Source: Meira nashicola
Taxonomy: Eukaryota > Basidiomycota > Exobasidiomycetes > Exobasidiales > Brachybasidiaceae
DNA: 64,000 bases
Assembly: GCA_001600355.1 (NCBI GenBank)
Contig: BCJU01000004.1
Span: forward strand, 1,674,001-1,738,000
Direction of reading: 5' to 3'
Within the stretch, counting starts at the first letter, position 1; each line of letters starts with the position of its first letter. Position numbers and translations under genes: made by a program. The notes below the pieces were generated by a model, which searched no databases, had not been told where the DNA came from, and saw only the letters and a list, made by a program, of their open reading frames with translations. This document shows, piece by piece, positions 62,274 through 64,000 of the stretch.

Positions 62274-64000
62274 CTATACTTGCCTGGAGCGCTTTGACGA
62301 GGATGGTATGTTGGTATAACTTTGTCTTATACCAACGCTCCGGGGTTGGATTGAGTTTGACGTGCGACTTGCATTGTCCATTGTAGTAGTATTTTTTCGA
62401 TACGACTCATGGCCATTTCGACTTAGCTCAGCTGAACGTGAAAATGAATTAGTCGTTGTATCGCGCATCGGTTTTGGACTACGCCATCTACGACCTGCAC
62501 GACTATCTCGAAATTCGTTCACTTTGATACGTGCTTCTGCATGTGTATGTGGGCTCAACATAGAGAGTGCAGTAGGATGAACGTATGATGAAGATCCAGA
62601 AGTGATTCTACGAACAGGCGTTCGAGAAATTGTTAAACTTCTAGATGTATTAGAAGGAAGTGTTGTTGAATCGTTTATTAATCTTGAAGGTATAGCAGGA
62701 GGTTGCCATCTTCTGTCTGTTCGTACGGACAATCGAGTGGATTCATCTTCCACATCCGCATTCCGGCTAAATGTGCTCTGCAAAGCTGATTGTAGGTTCA
62801 CATGTCGTGTTCGAATATCACTGCCAAGAACGCGACGGGGAATACTCGTGGCAATGCCACTTTGTCGATCAATCATTTCCTCTGGGACGCTCCTTGTTCT
62901 AGTTATGGAAATCGGATTTGAGTCTTCGTATGCCTCTCTCATTGGCATTTCATCAGCATCAACTTGCTCTTCAATATCTTCACGAAGTGATGTGTTTGTA
63001 TCTTCACTTTGATTCTTGCCACGAGAGAGAAAGCCTTCAAAGATGCTTCCTAAAATGCTGATACCTTGACTTGCCCATTTTGCCGCTGCATAAGAAGTAT
63101 CCGCTACAGACGTTGAAGCCGTCTCCGCTTCGACATTATCATTGATTGCTTCTGATTCATCCATAGGATTTGGTTTGCGCTTTCTGTTTGCGCTTGGCAG
63201 AGCGGGATAGATACTTTGCGAGCCTAATTCTAATGAATCAGATGAATCGGCAAAAGTTACCCCTCTACGTAGTGAGCTAGGCGGTGCTGGTGTGCTTTCG
63301 ACCATCATCCTAAATGGCACACGTTCGGCGGATCTTGCAATTCCACTTTCATCGATTGCGTTATTTCGGCGTGATGGTGTGGCAGGATTGGTGACATCTT
63401 CGGTCTCTGCAACGGAATCCAATGCATCAACGTGTACGTCTAGATGAGGATATCTTTGTTGTAACTTCACAACAAAATTTTTCAACAAGATGGTAATTCG
63501 ACGAATCATTCGCTTCTCTGACCATTGATGAAGTTCAGCATAATCAAATATTTGATTCTTTCCCAAGAATTCTATCGTAATGTCAGACTTGTTGAGATTT
63601 GTTGCTCCAGAAAGGAGTGCCTCACTCTTGCTGATCACCGATACTTCACGAATACGATTGGCACTAGATATGATTTCCGCATCAACAAAATCGCTCAATT
63701 GCTTCCAATCTGCTTCTGAGAACTTTGTAAGATCAGGAATTCCAGAAGTAGTACTTTGCTTGCTCTGTATTTCTTTATGATTATTCAGGTAGCTTGAACG
63801 ACGACCTTGTCGACCGCTGGTACCAGGGAACGCGCCAGGTACTAGAGGTGTGTTCGCAATGACGGAAACATTGGAATGAGGCGTTGCAGGATTTGCTGGA
63901 GAGTCATTAGTATCAAGGATAGAATGTCTTACGTTCGAATGACGTGAAAATCTGGGCGTACGAGCTATTTCAACGCTGCTTTGTACTGCCTTTTCACGAT
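62274..64000 (-). CDS. C-terminal part of an unrecognised protein, 5'-truncated by window edge
   Basis: The reading frame is open from the window edge to the stop at 62274, giving about 575 residues; no start lies within the window that I would choose. The first 130 visible residues are disordered and Ser/Thr/Pro-rich. A compact-looking region follows from about 63740 to 63450, with FSEADWKQLSDFVDAEI, ITIEFLGKNQ and WSEKRMIRRITILLKNFVVKL, probably helical. A second hydrophobic patch is AAKWASQGISILGSIFEGFL. The C-terminal third is Arg/Ser/Thr-rich. I do not recognise the family. Arg-rich ends with SP/TP sites are common in chromatin or kinetochore proteins, but this is a guess. Confidence 0.6.
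   Translation of the reverse strand, partial: REKAVQSSVEIARTPRFSRHSNVRHSILDTNDSPANPATPHSNVSVIANTPLVPGAFPGTSGRQGRRSSYLNNHKEIQSKQSTTSGIPDLTKFSEADWKQLSDFVDAEIISSANRIREVSVISKSEALLSGATNLNKSDITIEFLGKNQIFDYAELHQWSEKRMIRRITILLKNFVVKLQQRYPHLDVHVDALDSVAETEDVTNPATPSRRNNAIDESGIARSAERVPFRMMVESTPAPPSSLRRGVTFADSSDSLELGSQSIYPALPSANRKRKPNPMDESEAINDNVEAETASTSVADTSYAAAKWASQGISILGSIFEGFLSRGKNQSEDTNTSLREDIEEQVDADEMPMREAYEDSNPISITRTRSVPEEMIDRQSGIATSIPRRVLGSDIRTRHVNLQSALQSTFSRNADVEDESTRLSVRTDRRWQPPAIPSRLINDSTTLPSNTSRSLTISRTPVRRITSGSSSYVHPTALSMLSPHTHAEARIKVNEFRDSRAGRRWRSPKPMRDTTTNSFSRSAELSRNGHESYRKNTTTMDNASRTSNSIQPRSVGIRQSYTNIPSSSKRSRQV

Noticed and set aside
1..64000. tRNA, rRNA, transposon or biosynthetic cluster
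   Set aside because: I looked for tRNA B-box patterns (GGTTCGANNCC on both strands), transposase or reverse-transcriptase motifs and tailoring enzymes and found none. A dedicated search could still find a divergent tRNA.

Overview
The window looks like a gene-dense stretch of a fungal nuclear genome, most likely a basidiomycete. I infer this from short introns (60-100 bp) with GTGAGT-type donors and CTAAC/TACTAA-like branch sites, from a full set of fungal housekeeping genes with long low-complexity tails, and from AT-rich intergenic DNA. A placement such as Ustilaginomycotina is only a guess. Most genes are single long ORFs. Five genes needed exon joining, which I did by hand: the PP2A methylesterase, the serine palmitoyltransferase small subunit, KAR5, SUB2 and a RING protein. 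There are 22 protein genes I would defend, two of them cut by the window edges, plus one doubtful 54-residue secreted peptide. I see no tRNA, rRNA, transposon, CRISPR array or virus-derived sequence.

Layout: 1-3260 (-) N-terminal part of a PDK1/Pkh-type kinase; 4321-5928 (-) Fcy2-type purine/cytosine permease; 6854-10513 (+) SEC24; 11186-12598 (-) C2H2 factor; 14752-16614 (-) membrane RING-H2 ligase; 17122-18474 (+) CUS2/Tat-SF1; 18850-21063 (+) MCM5; 22182-25163 (+) single-pass membrane protein of unknown role; 25290-28565 (-) COG2; 28837-30505 (+) PP2A methylesterase; 30543-31919 (-) F-box protein; 32168-34477 (-) coiled-coil protein; 35606-36130 (+) SPT small subunit; 36256-38256 (-) KAR5; 39090-41513 (+) NGG1/ADA3; 41644-44601 (-) RMD1/DUF155 protein; 45607-45999 (-) secreted double-psi beta-barrel protein; 47290-50865 (-) PRP24/SART3; 51678-52757 (+) Pho80-like cyclin; 53301-55517 (-) germinal-centre kinase; 58173-59642 (-) SUB2; 60132-61952 (+) RING protein; 62274-64000 (-) C-terminal part of an unknown protein.

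The genes do not form a cluster with one function. They cover secretion and Golgi traffic (SEC24, COG2), sphingolipid synthesis and signalling (SPT small subunit, PDK1), splicing and mRNA export (CUS2, PRP24, SUB2), replication (MCM5), transcription (NGG1, C2H2 factor), polarity and cell cycle (GCK, cyclin, PP2A methylesterase) and nuclear fusion (KAR5). Neighbours are often divergent pairs sharing a promoter, or convergent pairs with very short gaps.

I found no convincing undescribed system. The most unusual signals are stop-free introns of length 3n in SUB2 and KAR5, a KAR5 gene with far more introns than its neighbours, large insertions inside conserved domains (PDK1 kinase, DUF155, RING-H2), an MCB/SCB-like cluster upstream of MCM5, a repeated intergenic 9-mer GCGCAGCGC, and a pair of perfect palindromes downstream of MCM5.
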